Positions 54,715 through 63,866 of a stretch of DNA of 64,000 nt are shown here, one piece after another. A program made the position numbers and the translations under genes. The DNA lies in NCBI GenBank assembly GCA_026391835.1, contig JAPLDF010000041.1:62001-126000 (forward strand), given 5' to 3'. The stretch's first letter is position 1. Each line of letters begins with the position of its first letter. The notes beneath the pieces were generated by a model. The model searched no databases. It worked only from the letters and a program-made list of their open reading frames with translations, and was not told the origin of the DNA. The DNA comes from Bacteroidota bacterium. Its GTDB lineage: Bacteria > Bacteroidota > Bacteroidia > Bacteroidales > FEN-979.

Positions 54715-55710
54715 TCAAATCTGCCGGTTAAGTTCCGTCCACAACGTCTTTTTCAGTTTCTCAAGCCCTGTTTGCTGATGTGAGGAGATAAAAACTGTCG
54801 GGATTCCTGGCAAATCCTTTTGAAGTTCATGCAGGATTTCATCGTCGGCAAGATCAGATTTTGTTACAGCCAGGACCCGCGTTTTGTCCAGGAGTTCAGG
54901 GTTGTATTGTGCCAATTCATTCAGCAGGATCTCATACTCCTTGCGGATATCCTTTGAATCAGCCGGAACCATGAACAAAAGGGTGGAATTCCGCTCAATG
55001 TGGCGCAGGAACCGCAATCCCAGGCCCTTCCCTTCGTGGGCACCTTCAATGATCCCCGGGATATCAGCCATGACAAATGATTTGTTGTCGTGATACCGCA
55101 CAATTCCAAGGTTCGGGACAAGCGTGGTAAACGGGTAATCGGCTATCTGTGGCTTTGCAGCAGAAATTACCGAAAGCAGTGTCGATTTGCCTGCATTTGG
55201 AAAACCAACCAACCCGACATCGGCCAAAAGTTTCAGTTCAAGAACTTTCCAGAACTCAAGTCCAGGTTCGCCGGGTTGCGCAAACTTCGGAGCCTGGCGG
55301 GTTGGCGTTTTAAAGTGATCATTTCCAAGGCCTCCGCGACCACCGGGAACAATAATATAGGTTTGCCCGTCTTCGGTGATTTCGCATTCAAATTCGTTGG
55401 TTTCGGCATCGCGCGCAACTGTTCCCAGTGGCACATCAATAATCACATCTTTTCCGTTTGCGCCATGCATAAGTTGCTTGGATCCGGCTCCGCCGTGATC
55501 GGCCTTGAGGTGTTTTGTGAACTTAAGATGCAGCAAAGTCCAGAACTGGCTGTTCCCTTTGAGGATGACATGCCCTCCCCGGCCGCCGTCGCCGCCGTCG
55601 GGTCCGCCATGTGCATTGGTACGGGTGCGCATAAAGTGTCGTGAACCTGCACCACCATTCCCGGAAGCACAATGGATCTTTACATAATCAACGAAATTTG
55701 AATCAGACAA
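54715..55710 (-). CDS. obgE: GTPase Obg
   Basis: 331 residues. The N-terminal glycine-rich Obg fold ([15 protein letters not shown]) spans about 1-158; the GTPase domain has [11 protein letters not shown] near residue 166, the DIPG switch and TKSD. The C-terminal OCT domain found in some species is absent, as in most Bacteroidota. Obg binds the 50S ribosome and is needed for ribosome maturation. The upstream neighbour on the same strand is adk, 123 bases away. Confidence 0.97.
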   Translation of the reverse strand: MSDSNFVDYVKIHCASGNGGAGSRHFMRTRTNAHGGPDGGDGGRGGHVILKGNSQFWTLLHLKFTKHLKADHGGAGSKQLMHGANGKDVIIDVPLGTVARDAETNEFECEITEDGQTYIIVPGGRGGLGNDHFKTPTRQAPKFAQPGEPGLEFWKVLELKLLADVGLVGFPNAGKSTLLSVISAAKPQIADYPFTTLVPNLGIVRYHDNKSFVMADIPGIIEGAHEGKGLGLRFLRHIERNSTLLFMVPADSKDIRKEYEILLNELAQYNPELLDKTRVLAVTKSDLADDEILHELQKDLPGIPTVFISSHQQTGLEKLKKTLWTELNRQI

Positions 55711-55795
55711 AATGGATTTACGATTAAATGAATTAAGATTAACGAATAATGGTAATGTATGCTAAGTGTTTTGTTTTCAAACTATTCTGCCGGAA

Positions 55796-55816
55796 TCTGC
55801 GGAAATTATCCGCAGA
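55796..55816. repeat. TCTGCGGA palindrome between obgE and adk
   Basis: A perfect 8-bp stem (TCTGCGGA, loop AATTA, TCCGCAGA), followed by AATCAGCGTGAAAAAAATCACG, itself a small hairpin that overlaps the adk stop. The string is a common intergenic repeat in Bacteroidota. A T tract is lacking, so terminator function is doubtful. Confidence 0.55.
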
Positions 55817-55833
55817 AATCAGCGTGAAAAAAA

Positions 55834-56400
55834 TCACGGTTTGATTTGCAGACAAAGCTGGCTAAAAATATCTTCAATGGTTCCTACTCCGTGAACCTCC
55901 TGGTATAAATTTTGATCTGTGTAGTAATCAATCAATGGCTTGGTATGGTGATGATACTGAACAAGACGGTTTTTTATCACCTCCTCGCCATCATCCTTAC
56001 GCCCCTGGTCCAGCGCCCGTTTCAGCAGACGGGAAACCAGTTCCTCCTCATCAACTTCAAGTGCCAGTACAAGTGAAACTACCTCGCCGTGCCGCAGAAG
56101 CATCTTATCAAGTTCCTGCGCCTGGTTCAGCGTTCGCGGGAATCCGTCAAGGACAAACCCCTTGACAGTATTGTTGTTGACAAACACCGACTCCATGATT
56201 TCGATCAGCAATTCATCCGAAACCAGGTGGCCGGCATCCATGACCGATTTGACTTTCAGCCCAAGGGGAGTTCCCTGGTTTACTTCGGCACGGAGAATAT
56301 CACCGGTAGAGACATGTTTCCAGCCAAATTTTTCAGCAATTTTAACAGCCTGGGTTCCTTTCCCGGCACCCGGGGGACCAAATAGGATCAGATTGAACAT
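55834..56400 (-). CDS. adk: Adenylate kinase
   Basis: 188 residues. The P loop FGPPGAGKGTQ is at residues 5-15, DGFPRT near residue 85, and the short LID region around KRALDQGRKDD lacks zinc cysteines, so this is the short form typical for the phylum. It catalyses ATP + AMP = 2 ADP. The gene is followed at 55796-55816 by a palindrome and preceded by an 8-bp repeat array at 56420-56507. Confidence 0.97.
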   Translation of the reverse strand: MFNLILFGPPGAGKGTQAVKIAEKFGWKHVSTGDILRAEVNQGTPLGLKVKSVMDAGHLVSDELLIEIMESVFVNNNTVKGFVLDGFPRTLNQAQELDKMLLRHGEVVSLVLALEVDEEELVSRLLKRALDQGRKDDGEEVIKNRLVQYHHHTKPLIDYYTDQNLYQEVHGVGTIEDIFSQLCLQIKP

Positions 56401-56419
56401 TACGGTAGGGTTTTAAGGA

Positions 56420-56507
56420 GTAACATAGTGACAAGGTAACAAGATAACAAGGTAACAAGGTAACAAGGTGACAAAGTGACGAGTTACGAGTGACAAGTGA
56501 CAAGGTG
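56420..56507. repeat. 8-bp tandem repeat array (ACAAGGTA units)
   Basis: About ten degenerate copies of the 8-base unit ACAAGGTA/ACAAGGTG between adk and hpt. The period is the same as in the arms of the 12069-12208 element, with a different unit. No reading frame crosses it. The remainder of 56401-56550 is featureless. Confidence 0.75.
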
Positions 56508-56550
56508 ATAAATCATAGGCACGTGGGCACTTCATCAAATCAGTTATTAA

Positions 56551-57087
56551 TCATTTGACAATTTTGTAAATATCGGGCAGGTTCCTGCCATAACCATTAT
56601 AATCAAGACCGTATCCGACAATAAAATCATTGGATATTGTCAGGCCAACGTAGTCAATTGCAAAATCTTTCTGAAATGCTTCCGGTTTAAAACAGAAACA
56701 GGCAACCTTAACTTCAGCAGGCTTTTTCTCATTGACATCGCCCAGGAGTTTCTGCATGGTGATCCCGGTATCAACAATATCCTCAACAATGATCACATGC
56801 CTGCCGGTTAAATCTTCATCAACACCGATAAGTTCCTTTACGACGGAGGTTGTGGTTGTTCCGGCGTATGAAGCAAATTTCACAAAGGTAATTTCACACG
56901 GAATGGTAATTTTTCGCATGAGGTCGGAGGCAAAGATAAATGCACCATTCAGGATTGCCAGCAACAATGGATTCTTTCCCTCAAAATCGCGGTTGATCCC
57001 ATCGGCTACCTTTTGTACGGCCACATCAATATCTTCCTTGCTGATAAACTTCTCGAAAACCAGTTCCCTCACCTGTACCTTTGTCAT
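56551..57087 (-). CDS. hpt: Hypoxanthine phosphoribosyltransferase
   Basis: 178 residues from the ATG at 57087 (MTKVQVRELVF); nine more codons are open upstream but extend through the promoter. The PRPP-binding motif VIIVEDIVDTGITMQ lies near residues 100-114, and LAILNGAFIFASDL and YGLDYNG are also conserved. It salvages hypoxanthine (and guanine) to nucleotide monophosphates. It diverges from purE, with which it shares a 77-base promoter region, so salvage and de novo purine genes are arranged back to back. Confidence 0.95.
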   Translation of the reverse strand: MTKVQVRELVFEKFISKEDIDVAVQKVADGINRDFEGKNPLLLAILNGAFIFASDLMRKITIPCEITFVKFASYAGTTTTSVVKELIGVDEDLTGRHVIIVEDIVDTGITMQKLLGDVNEKKPAEVKVACFCFKPEAFQKDFAIDYVGLTISNDFIVGYGLDYNGYGRNLPDIYKIVK

Positions 57088-57111
57088 AATCAGTGATATG
57101 TTACTTTCGCA

Positions 57112-57140
57112 CAAAGGTAGTTAAAATATTTCTACTTTTG
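57112..57140. promoter_or_regulatory. Divergent -7 boxes for hpt and purE
   Basis: On the minus strand TACCTTTG (57112-57119) faces hpt, and on the plus strand TACTTTTG (57133-57140) faces purE. Both match TAnnTTTG and lie 24 bases before their start codons. The -33 boxes are poor, so positions need mapping. Confidence 0.45.
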
Positions 57141-57164
57141 CGACGTCACAATAAAACACCCCTC

Positions 57165-57671
57165 ATGGAAGCCAGAGTCAGCATCATCATGGGCAGTACT
57201 TCCGACCTCCCGGTCATGGAGGCAGCTGCCAAATTCCTGAATGAAATGCACATCCCTTTTGAGATGAACGCCCTTTCAGCCCACAGGACACCCGAAAAAG
57301 TCGAAGAGTTTGCCCGGAATGCCCATAAACGCGGGATACGTGTCATCATTGCCGCTGCGGGCATGGCTGCACACCTTCCCGGTGTCATTGCTGCAATGAC
57401 GACACTTCCTGTGATCGGTGTTCCAATCAAGGCCTCGCTCGAAGGCCTGGACGCCCTCCTGGCCATCGTCCAGATGCCCCCGGGAATACCGGTAGCCACG
57501 GTGGGGATCAACGGCGCACTGAACGCTGCCATCCTTGCTGCCGAAATCCTTGCGACAAGCGATGACCGACTTCACGACAAACTGGCCGGTTTCAAGGAAG
57601 ACCTGAAAAAGAAGATCATCAAAGCCAACGAAGAGCTGGAAGCGGTGAAGTTTGAATACCGTGTAGGTTAA
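57165..57671 (+). CDS. purE: N5-carboxyaminoimidazole ribonucleotide mutase
   Basis: 168 residues from ATG 57165, chosen because MEARVSIIMGSTSDLPVM matches the family start; 24 further open codons lie upstream across the promoter. IIMGSTSDLP, SAHRTPE and AAGMAAHLPGV are the class I PurE signatures. It moves the carboxyl group of N5-CAIR to give CAIR in purine synthesis. No purK follows; the next gene is on the opposite strand after a 74-base gap. Confidence 0.96.
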   Translation: MEARVSIIMGSTSDLPVMEAAAKFLNEMHIPFEMNALSAHRTPEKVEEFARNAHKRGIRVIIAAAGMAAHLPGVIAAMTTLPVIGVPIKASLEGLDALLAIVQMPPGIPVATVGINGALNAAILAAEILATSDDRLHDKLAGFKEDLKKKIIKANEELEAVKFEYRVG

Positions 57672-57745
57672 TGGCCCCTGAAGGGAACCAAGGGCCTTCC
57701 GGCAACACTCAAGTATCTTACCGGAAATGCACGATCAACCTGGCT

Positions 57746-59149
57746 TTACTTTTTGGTGGAAAAATCCAGGCTATAGGTTTCTTTCATAAAAAAGCCATTC
57801 TCATCCATGAAAAACTGTGCCGGAAAGACCAATGAATACTGGTGATCCGGTTCCAGTTCCCACGATACAACCAACTCGTTCTTTTTGTCAGGTGCCCATT
57901 TTACCGAAGTAATTTTGGGCCAGCACCTGTCGCCACATTTACCTTTGCTCATCCCATAAGGTCGCGCCATCATGGGTTTGTCAAAAGTCAGGATCAGTTC
58001 CCTTGTTGCCGGATCAACATCCTTACGGTTGTTTGAAATTGAAAAAGAGACAAGTTTTGGCCGGTTTTCTTCTGTCATTTTTAACTCCTCTCCGGGTGAT
58101 AATGAGTTCTGCAACCTGACAATTTCGGGCATGTATTTGTCCAGTGTCGAGTATTCTTCACGGGAGTTCTCGTACTTTGCCATCGAGTTTACAAGCTTTG
58201 AAATCCAGATAAACCCGTTTGCCTGTTCAGCCCCGGTCATTCGTTTAATTTTCATTTCAGTCGCCGCATGGTCCTGGAAATACCTGATAACAGAAGCACG
58301 CACCAGCATTTCATTTACCATTGTCTGAGAATTGGCATATGCCTGCCTCCGCATGTTATCCCCGACAAGGTTGAAAAACACATCGGCAACGGTTTTCATT
58401 TCGGGATAATATTTCACACCAAGCCTGTTGCAGAATGAATGACCGAATTCATGAATGATAGTTTCAGATATTTCTGCTGAATACACCGGATTTCCAACAC
58501 TATCTGCTTCCCACGACCCGATTATGGAGTACATTTCCTCTTTGCCATCCAGGTACCTGACCTTGACACCGTAATTACCCCCGCCATTTGTAAGGCTTAT
58601 TATCAGATTGTAGCTGCCTTCGGGCTTTTCACCATAAAAAGTTTTAAACCACCCCAGGTCGATTTCCTTGACAACTTCAGAAACCCGTTTTTCCGCAATT
58701 GAGAAAAGTGGATTATGAGCGGAATAGAATCCGGGAAAATCAGTTTTCTGACAAAAACTGTTTAACAAGGCGATGAATTGTCCCGGATATTTTCCCCAGC
58801 GGCTGTCCAGGCTGTTCTTCTCAACATTGTTTTTCAACCTGTACGATCCGTTATCAAGTTCAATATGAACAGCCATCGACATCACCGCATCATATGAAAC
58901 GCCGTTCTTTTTCCGGATCTTTTTTACAAATTTTATCAGCGCATCATCTTTGTACGGGTTGAAATATTTGTCAATCGCATCCGTATAATTCTTCATCTCG
59001 TTGTTAATGTATTCCTCTGCCCCAGCCAGTCTGAATACGATACTCAACAGTTCCGTCTTTTCATCAACTACCGGATTAATTATTAATGACTGCGAAAAAG
59101 CTGATGAAGTTAATAAACTGATAAAAAATATTCCGGGAAGGATTTTCAT
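57746..59149 (-). CDS. Secreted DUF4932-like metalloprotein
   Basis: 467 residues. Signal peptide MKILPGIFFISLLTSSAFSQ. The middle carries a zincin motif, His233-Glu-Phe-Gly-His237 in IIHEFGHSFCNRLG, as in the DUF4932 family, with a possible third ligand in VNEMLVRAS. The C-terminal 110 residues (LVSFSISNNRKDVDPATREL...) look like an Ig-type (Big_5) domain. No T9SS sorting domain is visible, so it is probably periplasmic. It is a likely but unproven protease. It lies 56 bases from the O-methyltransferase gene in the same direction. Confidence 0.8.
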   Translation of the reverse strand: MKILPGIFFISLLTSSAFSQSLIINPVVDEKTELLSIVFRLAGAEEYINNEMKNYTDAIDKYFNPYKDDALIKFVKKIRKKNGVSYDAVMSMAVHIELDNGSYRLKNNVEKNSLDSRWGKYPGQFIALLNSFCQKTDFPGFYSAHNPLFSIAEKRVSEVVKEIDLGWFKTFYGEKPEGSYNLIISLTNGGGNYGVKVRYLDGKEEMYSIIGSWEADSVGNPVYSAEISETIIHEFGHSFCNRLGVKYYPEMKTVADVFFNLVGDNMRRQAYANSQTMVNEMLVRASVIRYFQDHAATEMKIKRMTGAEQANGFIWISKLVNSMAKYENSREEYSTLDKYMPEIVRLQNSLSPGEELKMTEENRPKLVSFSISNNRKDVDPATRELILTFDKPMMARPYGMSKGKCGDRCWPKITSVKWAPDKKNELVVSWELEPDHQYSLVFPAQFFMDENGFFMKETYSLDFSTKK

Positions 59150-59205
59150 TGCTCAACTGTTTTAAGAATGGACCAATCAATAACAAGGATAATATCCGGA
59201 TAAGT

Positions 59206-59913
59206 TCAATCTAAGGCGACATCAATTTTCCTGATCACCATAAGCCCGTCCCTCACCGGCAGTATAAGGTTTTCAACCCTGGGGTCCTGGTGCACAAACT
59301 CAGTGAATTCAACAATTCCGCAGGTATCCTTATCCATTTTTGCCGGATCGCCGGTCACCTTTCCGTCCCACAGAACGTTATCGGCTATCACAAACCCGCC
59401 GGGGCGAACCCGTGGCAACACCATGTTGTAATAGTTCAGGTAATTCGGCTTATCGGCATCGATGAATACCAGGTCCCAATCTTCAGACAGTGCCGGTATG
59501 ATTTCAAGGGCACTCCCGATATGCAGTATGATATGCTCCTCAAGTCCTGCCTCTTTGATGAATTTCCGGATTCCATCCTCCTGTTCCGGATTCACCTCAA
59601 TGGTATGCAACAACGCACCTCCCCTCCCTGCAGGAGTACCAGGGGGTACGGCAATCCTATCGGGAGAAGCCGTGGGTGTTATCAACCCCAACCCCATCGC
59701 AATGGCCGAATAGCCAGTAAATGTCCCTATTTCAAGTACCCGTTTGGGCCTGATCATCTGCACGAACATACGGAGCAGGGCTCCCTGAAGGTGCCCCGAC
59801 AGCATCTGCGGGTAAACCTGTGTAAGGTGGGTTTCGCGGTTCAGTTTGGCGAGCAACGGGGTTTCCGGGGTGGTGTGGGCTTCGGAATACTCAAGGAGGA
59901 GGTCGGTAATCAT
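59206..59913 (-). CDS. SAM-dependent O-methyltransferase with an insertion
   Basis: 235 residues of the class I (COMT-like) O-methyltransferase family. The SAM site VLEIGTFTGYSAIAMG lies near residue 62; FIDADKPNYLNYY near residue 150 and ADNVLWDGKV near residue 178 bind metal and substrate. Between the SAM site and HTIEVNPE there is an extra Pro/Thr/Gly-rich stretch of about 22 residues (ITPTASPDRIAVPPG and on) that other members lack; its DNA (about 59617-59690) is partly palindromic. The insertion falls in a surface loop by homology. The substrate is unknown. Confidence 0.88.
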   Translation of the reverse strand: MITDLLLEYSEAHTTPETPLLAKLNRETHLTQVYPQMLSGHLQGALLRMFVQMIRPKRVLEIGTFTGYSAIAMGLGLITPTASPDRIAVPPGTPAGRGGALLHTIEVNPEQEDGIRKFIKEAGLEEHIILHIGSALEIIPALSEDWDLVFIDADKPNYLNYYNMVLPRVRPGGFVIADNVLWDGKVTGDPAKMDKDTCGIVEFTEFVHQDPRVENLILPVRDGLMVIRKIDVALD

Positions 59914-60022
59914 GGGCGATGTTATATGGATGCAAAATACAAAGATTCTTGAAAATCTTCAATAATTATCATTTCCCCGCGTTTTCCTATTGTCTTGTCA
60001 TACAATAAAGAACATTTGAAAC

Positions 60023-60472
60023 ATGCGCAAACTTGAATTCAGGCAGTTTTTACCGATGACTGCAAGCGAAGCCTGGAAATTTTTCAGCAACCCGGCCAAC
60101 CTTAGCAGGATTACACCCAAAAAGATGAACTTTGTAATTACATCAAACCTCCCGGAAAAAGTTTATCCCGGGTTGATCATCACCTATAAAGTATCGCCGT
60201 TGTTGAATATCCCCATGACCTGGGTGACTGAGATCACCCAGGTTAATGAACCGTTTTATTTTGTTGACGACCAGCGTTCAGGACCATATTCCATCTGGCA
60301 TCATGAGCATCATTTCGAAAGTGTCGAAAATGGGGTGATGATGACAGATAAACTTTTTTATAAAGTTCCGTTTGGTTTATTTGGGGATATGCTCGACAGG
60401 ATGTTCATTCACAGGCAGGTGAAAGGAATTTTCAAATACCGCGAAATATTCCTTGAAGAAAATACTATTTGA
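60023..60472 (+). CDS. SRPBCC-family ligand-binding protein
   Basis: 149 residues of the START/Bet v 1-like fold: RQFLPMTASEAWKFFSNPANL at the start is the usual opening, and the C-terminal half has IWHHEHHFESVENGVMMTD and a final long helix. Members bind hydrophobic ligands or act in cell-division-inhibitor-like roles; nothing specific can be assigned. It diverges from the O-methyltransferase and its last 8 bases overlap the convergent M16 peptidase gene. Confidence 0.85.
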   Translation: MRKLEFRQFLPMTASEAWKFFSNPANLSRITPKKMNFVITSNLPEKVYPGLIITYKVSPLLNIPMTWVTEITQVNEPFYFVDDQRSGPYSIWHHEHHFESVENGVMMTDKLFYKVPFGLFGDMLDRMFIHRQVKGIFKYREIFLEENTI

Positions 60473-61685
60473 AAGTCAACATGCTTAACTGCCTTTCGTC
60501 AAAGATTTCGTTTGCAATGTCAATCAGTTCTTCGGCTGTGGTAGCCCAGATGCGTTCAATAATCATCTCCGTCGGTTCAAACCGGTTCTGCAACAGGTAA
60601 CTTTTGCCGATTGCCAGCATGGCCGCCAGGTTCGACTCCTGCGCAATGGCCAGTTGGCCGACAATCTGTTTTTTAATGTTATGAAGCTGGACCCTTGTCA
60701 GCTTTTCTTCACGCAGGCGTTTCAACTCCTGGTGCACAATTGCCAGGGCCTTTTCATATTGAACCGGATCGGTGCCAAAATAAATATGAATAATTCCTGC
60801 ATCGGAATAGGCGGTATAATTCGACTCATTGTGATAGGTCAGCCCATTGCGTTCACGCAGGGCCAGCGACAGCCTTGAATTCATCACAGCCCCCCCGAGC
60901 ATGTTGTTGAGCAGTGCCAGCGGGATCCTCCTGCCATGTCCAAATTTATAAGCAGGGGCCCCAACAAGGCAATGGACCTGTGAGCACTTTTTTTTCAGGG
61001 TGGTGATGAAAGGCTGGTAGTTCTGAAATGCGATCCGTGGATGGCTTTGCCCGCGACGAGGCTGTTCACTGAAGTATTTGCCGACCAGCCTTACCAGCTT
61101 TTTAAAGTCAATTTTTCCCACAGATGCAATGACCACTTCGTTGAACCGGTAATTCCGGTGGATAAAATCCAGGATATCGGCCTGTTTGAATTTTTTAAGG
61201 CTCTTTGCCGTACCCAGGATATTTTTGCCAAGCGGGTGCCCGGCAAAAACCATGTCTTCGAAATCATCAAATATCTGCTCATCGGGGGTATCCTGGTATG
61301 ACCTTATCTCATCCATAACGACCTGTTTTTCACGCTCCAGTTCCTTTTCAGGAAAAACCGAATGAAAAAAAATGTCCTGGAAGAGTTCGAGGGTACGGTC
61401 GTAATACTCGCTGAGAAAAGAGGCATAAATGCAGGTCTCCTCTTTGGTGGTATAAGCATTCATGTCGGCACCGACATTTTCGAGGCGGTTCAGAACCTGG
61501 AAAACACTGCGTTTTTCCGTGCCTTTGAATATGGTATGCTCAATAAAATGGGCGATGCCATGTTCGGCATCCGTTTCATCGCGGGAGCCGGCATGAATGA
61601 ACAGACCGCAATGGGCCACCTGGTTCTCAATGGGATGGTGAACCAGGCGGATTCCGTTGGGCAGCGTAAAAGTTTGCAGCTCCAT
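60465..61685 (-). CDS. M16-family zinc peptidase
   Basis: 406 residues, a single M16 unit. The inverted zinc motif HFIEH is at residues 46-50 (His46, Glu49, His50), with the distal glutamate expected near EETCIYASF. The second half, with RNGLTYHNESNYTAY near residue 285, is the usual partner domain. Such peptidases resemble mitochondrial processing peptidase beta and the E. coli PqqL type; there is no signal peptide, so it is cytoplasmic. It follows scpA with a 3-base gap, so they are cotranscribed. Confidence 0.93.
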   Translation of the reverse strand: MELQTFTLPNGIRLVHHPIENQVAHCGLFIHAGSRDETDAEHGIAHFIEHTIFKGTEKRSVFQVLNRLENVGADMNAYTTKEETCIYASFLSEYYDRTLELFQDIFFHSVFPEKELEREKQVVMDEIRSYQDTPDEQIFDDFEDMVFAGHPLGKNILGTAKSLKKFKQADILDFIHRNYRFNEVVIASVGKIDFKKLVRLVGKYFSEQPRRGQSHPRIAFQNYQPFITTLKKKCSQVHCLVGAPAYKFGHGRRIPLALLNNMLGGAVMNSRLSLALRERNGLTYHNESNYTAYSDAGIIHIYFGTDPVQYEKALAIVHQELKRLREEKLTRVQLHNIKKQIVGQLAIAQESNLAAMLAIGKSYLLQNRFEPTEMIIERIWATTAEELIDIANEIFDERQLSMLTFK

Positions 61686-61688
61686 GAA

Positions 61689-63839
61689 TTATTTCCTGCT
61701 TTCGATCAGGATCTCAAGCAGTTTGATCCCAGCTTCCGAAACCACGGTCCCCGGCCCGAAAATGGCAGCGGCACCGGCTTTATAGAGGAAATCATAATCC
61801 TGCGGGGGGATCACACCGCCCACGATCACCATGATATCTTCGCGGCCAAGTTTTTTAAGTTCCTCGATCACCTGCGGAACCAGGGTTTTATGGCCTGCGG
61901 CCAGGCTTGAAACTCCAAGGATATGCACATCATTTTCAACGGCCTGTTTTGCAGATTCTGCCGGTGTCTGGAACAAAGGGCCGATATCAACATCAAAACC
62001 AATGTCGGCATACCCGGTAGCCACCACTTTGGCACCCCGGTCATGGCCATCCTGCCCCATTTTAGCAATCATGATGCGGGGGCGGCGGCCTTCCATTTCA
62101 GAAAACTTGTCGGCCAGTTCCCTCGCCTTTGCGAAAGCTTCATTATCCTTTGATTCGGAGGAATATACTCCTGAAATGCTTCGTATCACAGCTTTGTACC
62201 TCCCGTATATCTTTTCCAGTGCAAATGAAATCTCACCAAGCGATGCCCGTTTGCGCGCTGCATCGATTGCCAGTGCCAGCATGTTGCCCTCGCCGGATGC
62301 TGCTGCAGCAGTTAAGGCATCCAGGGACAGCTGAACATCTTCATTGTTACGGTTGGCCCTCAATTGCTGCAATCTCTGCACTTGCGATTCGCGCACGGCC
62401 GCATTGTCCACATTCAGAATTTCGATCGGATCTTCTTTTTCAAGCCTGTTGAGGTTGACTCCAACGATCTTGTCTTTCCCCGAGTCGATTCTTGCCTGTT
62501 TCCGGGCCGAAGCTTCTTCAATGCGCATCTTGGGAATCCCTGTTTCGATCGCTTTTGCCATGCCGCCAAGAAGTTCAACCTCCTCGATCAAAGCCCATGC
62601 TTTGTGCGCGATTTCATGGGTGAGCATCTCCACATAATAAGATCCGGCCCATGGATCGAGGGACCGGCATATCTGGGTCTCTTCCTGCAGAAAGATCTGG
62701 GTGTTGCGCGCAATGCGGGCGGAGAAATCAGTTGGCAACGCAATGGCCTCATCGAGTGCATTGGTGTGCAACGACTGTGTATGCCCAAGAGCCGCAGCAA
62801 GCGCTTCTAGACATGTACGCGCCACATTGTTGAAAGGATCCTGCTCGGTGAGGCTCCAGCCTGATGTTTGTGTATGGGTGCGCAGCGCCATCGACTTGGG
62901 ATTCTTCGGGTTAAACTGTTTGACTATTTTCGCCCAGAGGATCCTTGCGGCGCGCATTTTGGCAATCTCCATGAAATGGTTCATCCCGGCCGCCCAGAAA
63001 AATGACAGGCGGGGTGCGAAAGTATCGATGTCCATCCCCGTGTTGATCCCGGCACGCAGGTACTCGAGACCATCCGCGAGCGTGTAAGCAAGTTCAATAT
63101 CTGCGGTTGCTCCGGCCTCCTGCATGTGGTAGCCGCTGATCGAGATCGAATTGAATTTCGGCATGTTTTTCGACGTAAACTCGAAAATATCGGCAATGAT
63201 CTTCATCGAAGGGGTGGGCGGATAGATATAGGTATTACGCACCATGAATTCCTTCAAAATATCATTCTGGATTGTCCCGGTGAGCTTCGCCATGGGAACG
63301 CCCTGTTCTTCGGCAGCGACTATGTAAAACGCCAGGATGGGCAGCACCGCACCATTCATGGTCATGGATACCGACATGATGTCGAGCGGGATCTGGTCGA
63401 AAAGAACATTCATATCCAGGATGGAATCAATCGCCACCCCCGCCTTTCCTACATCCCCGGTAACCCGTTCATGATCGGAATCATATCCCCGGTGTGTGGC
63501 AAGGTCAAAGGCGACAGACAGTCCCTTCTGCCCTGCTTTCAGGTTCCTGCGGTAAAAGGCATTGGATTCTTCGGCCGTTGAAAACCCGGCATACTGGCGG
63601 ATGGTCCATGGATTCATCACATACATGGTGGAGTATGGCCCCCTGAGGAATGGCGGCAGTCCGGCTGCATAGTTGAGATGTTCCATATCCTGCAGGTCAC
63701 TGTCGCCAAATACCGGCTTTACCGGGATCTGCTCTGGTGTTTTCCAACTTTTTTCAATCCCAGCCGCTTTCTCCCATTCGGTAAAAGATTCACGCGCCTG
63801 CGTTCCCTTTAGTTCAACATTCTTAAAATCTGGTCTCAT
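61689..63839 (-). CDS. scpA: Methylmalonyl-CoA mutase, large (catalytic) subunit
   Basis: 716 residues. The N-terminal TIM barrel has [17 protein letters not shown] and [13 protein letters not shown], and the C-terminal cobalamin-binding domain has DGHDRGAKV (the DxHxxG motif that ligates cobalt) near residue 605. It interconverts methylmalonyl-CoA and succinyl-CoA with adenosylcobalamin, part of propionate formation or use. The small subunit mutA normally lies just upstream in Bacteroidota, but here the next gene upstream is a TorF-like protein. Downstream, the M16 peptidase follows after 3 bases. Confidence 0.96.
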   Translation of the reverse strand: MRPDFKNVELKGTQARESFTEWEKAAGIEKSWKTPEQIPVKPVFGDSDLQDMEHLNYAAGLPPFLRGPYSTMYVMNPWTIRQYAGFSTAEESNAFYRRNLKAGQKGLSVAFDLATHRGYDSDHERVTGDVGKAGVAIDSILDMNVLFDQIPLDIMSVSMTMNGAVLPILAFYIVAAEEQGVPMAKLTGTIQNDILKEFMVRNTYIYPPTPSMKIIADIFEFTSKNMPKFNSISISGYHMQEAGATADIELAYTLADGLEYLRAGINTGMDIDTFAPRLSFFWAAGMNHFMEIAKMRAARILWAKIVKQFNPKNPKSMALRTHTQTSGWSLTEQDPFNNVARTCLEALAAALGHTQSLHTNALDEAIALPTDFSARIARNTQIFLQEETQICRSLDPWAGSYYVEMLTHEIAHKAWALIEEVELLGGMAKAIETGIPKMRIEEASARKQARIDSGKDKIVGVNLNRLEKEDPIEILNVDNAAVRESQVQRLQQLRANRNNEDVQLSLDALTAAAASGEGNMLALAIDAARKRASLGEISFALEKIYGRYKAVIRSISGVYSSESKDNEAFAKARELADKFSEMEGRRPRIMIAKMGQDGHDRGAKVVATGYADIGFDVDIGPLFQTPAESAKQAVENDVHILGVSSLAAGHKTLVPQVIEELKKLGREDIMVIVGGVIPPQDYDFLYKAGAAAIFGPGTVVSEAGIKLLEILIESRK

Positions 63840-63866
63840 CGTTCTTTGTATAGTTGTTGTAGGTTT

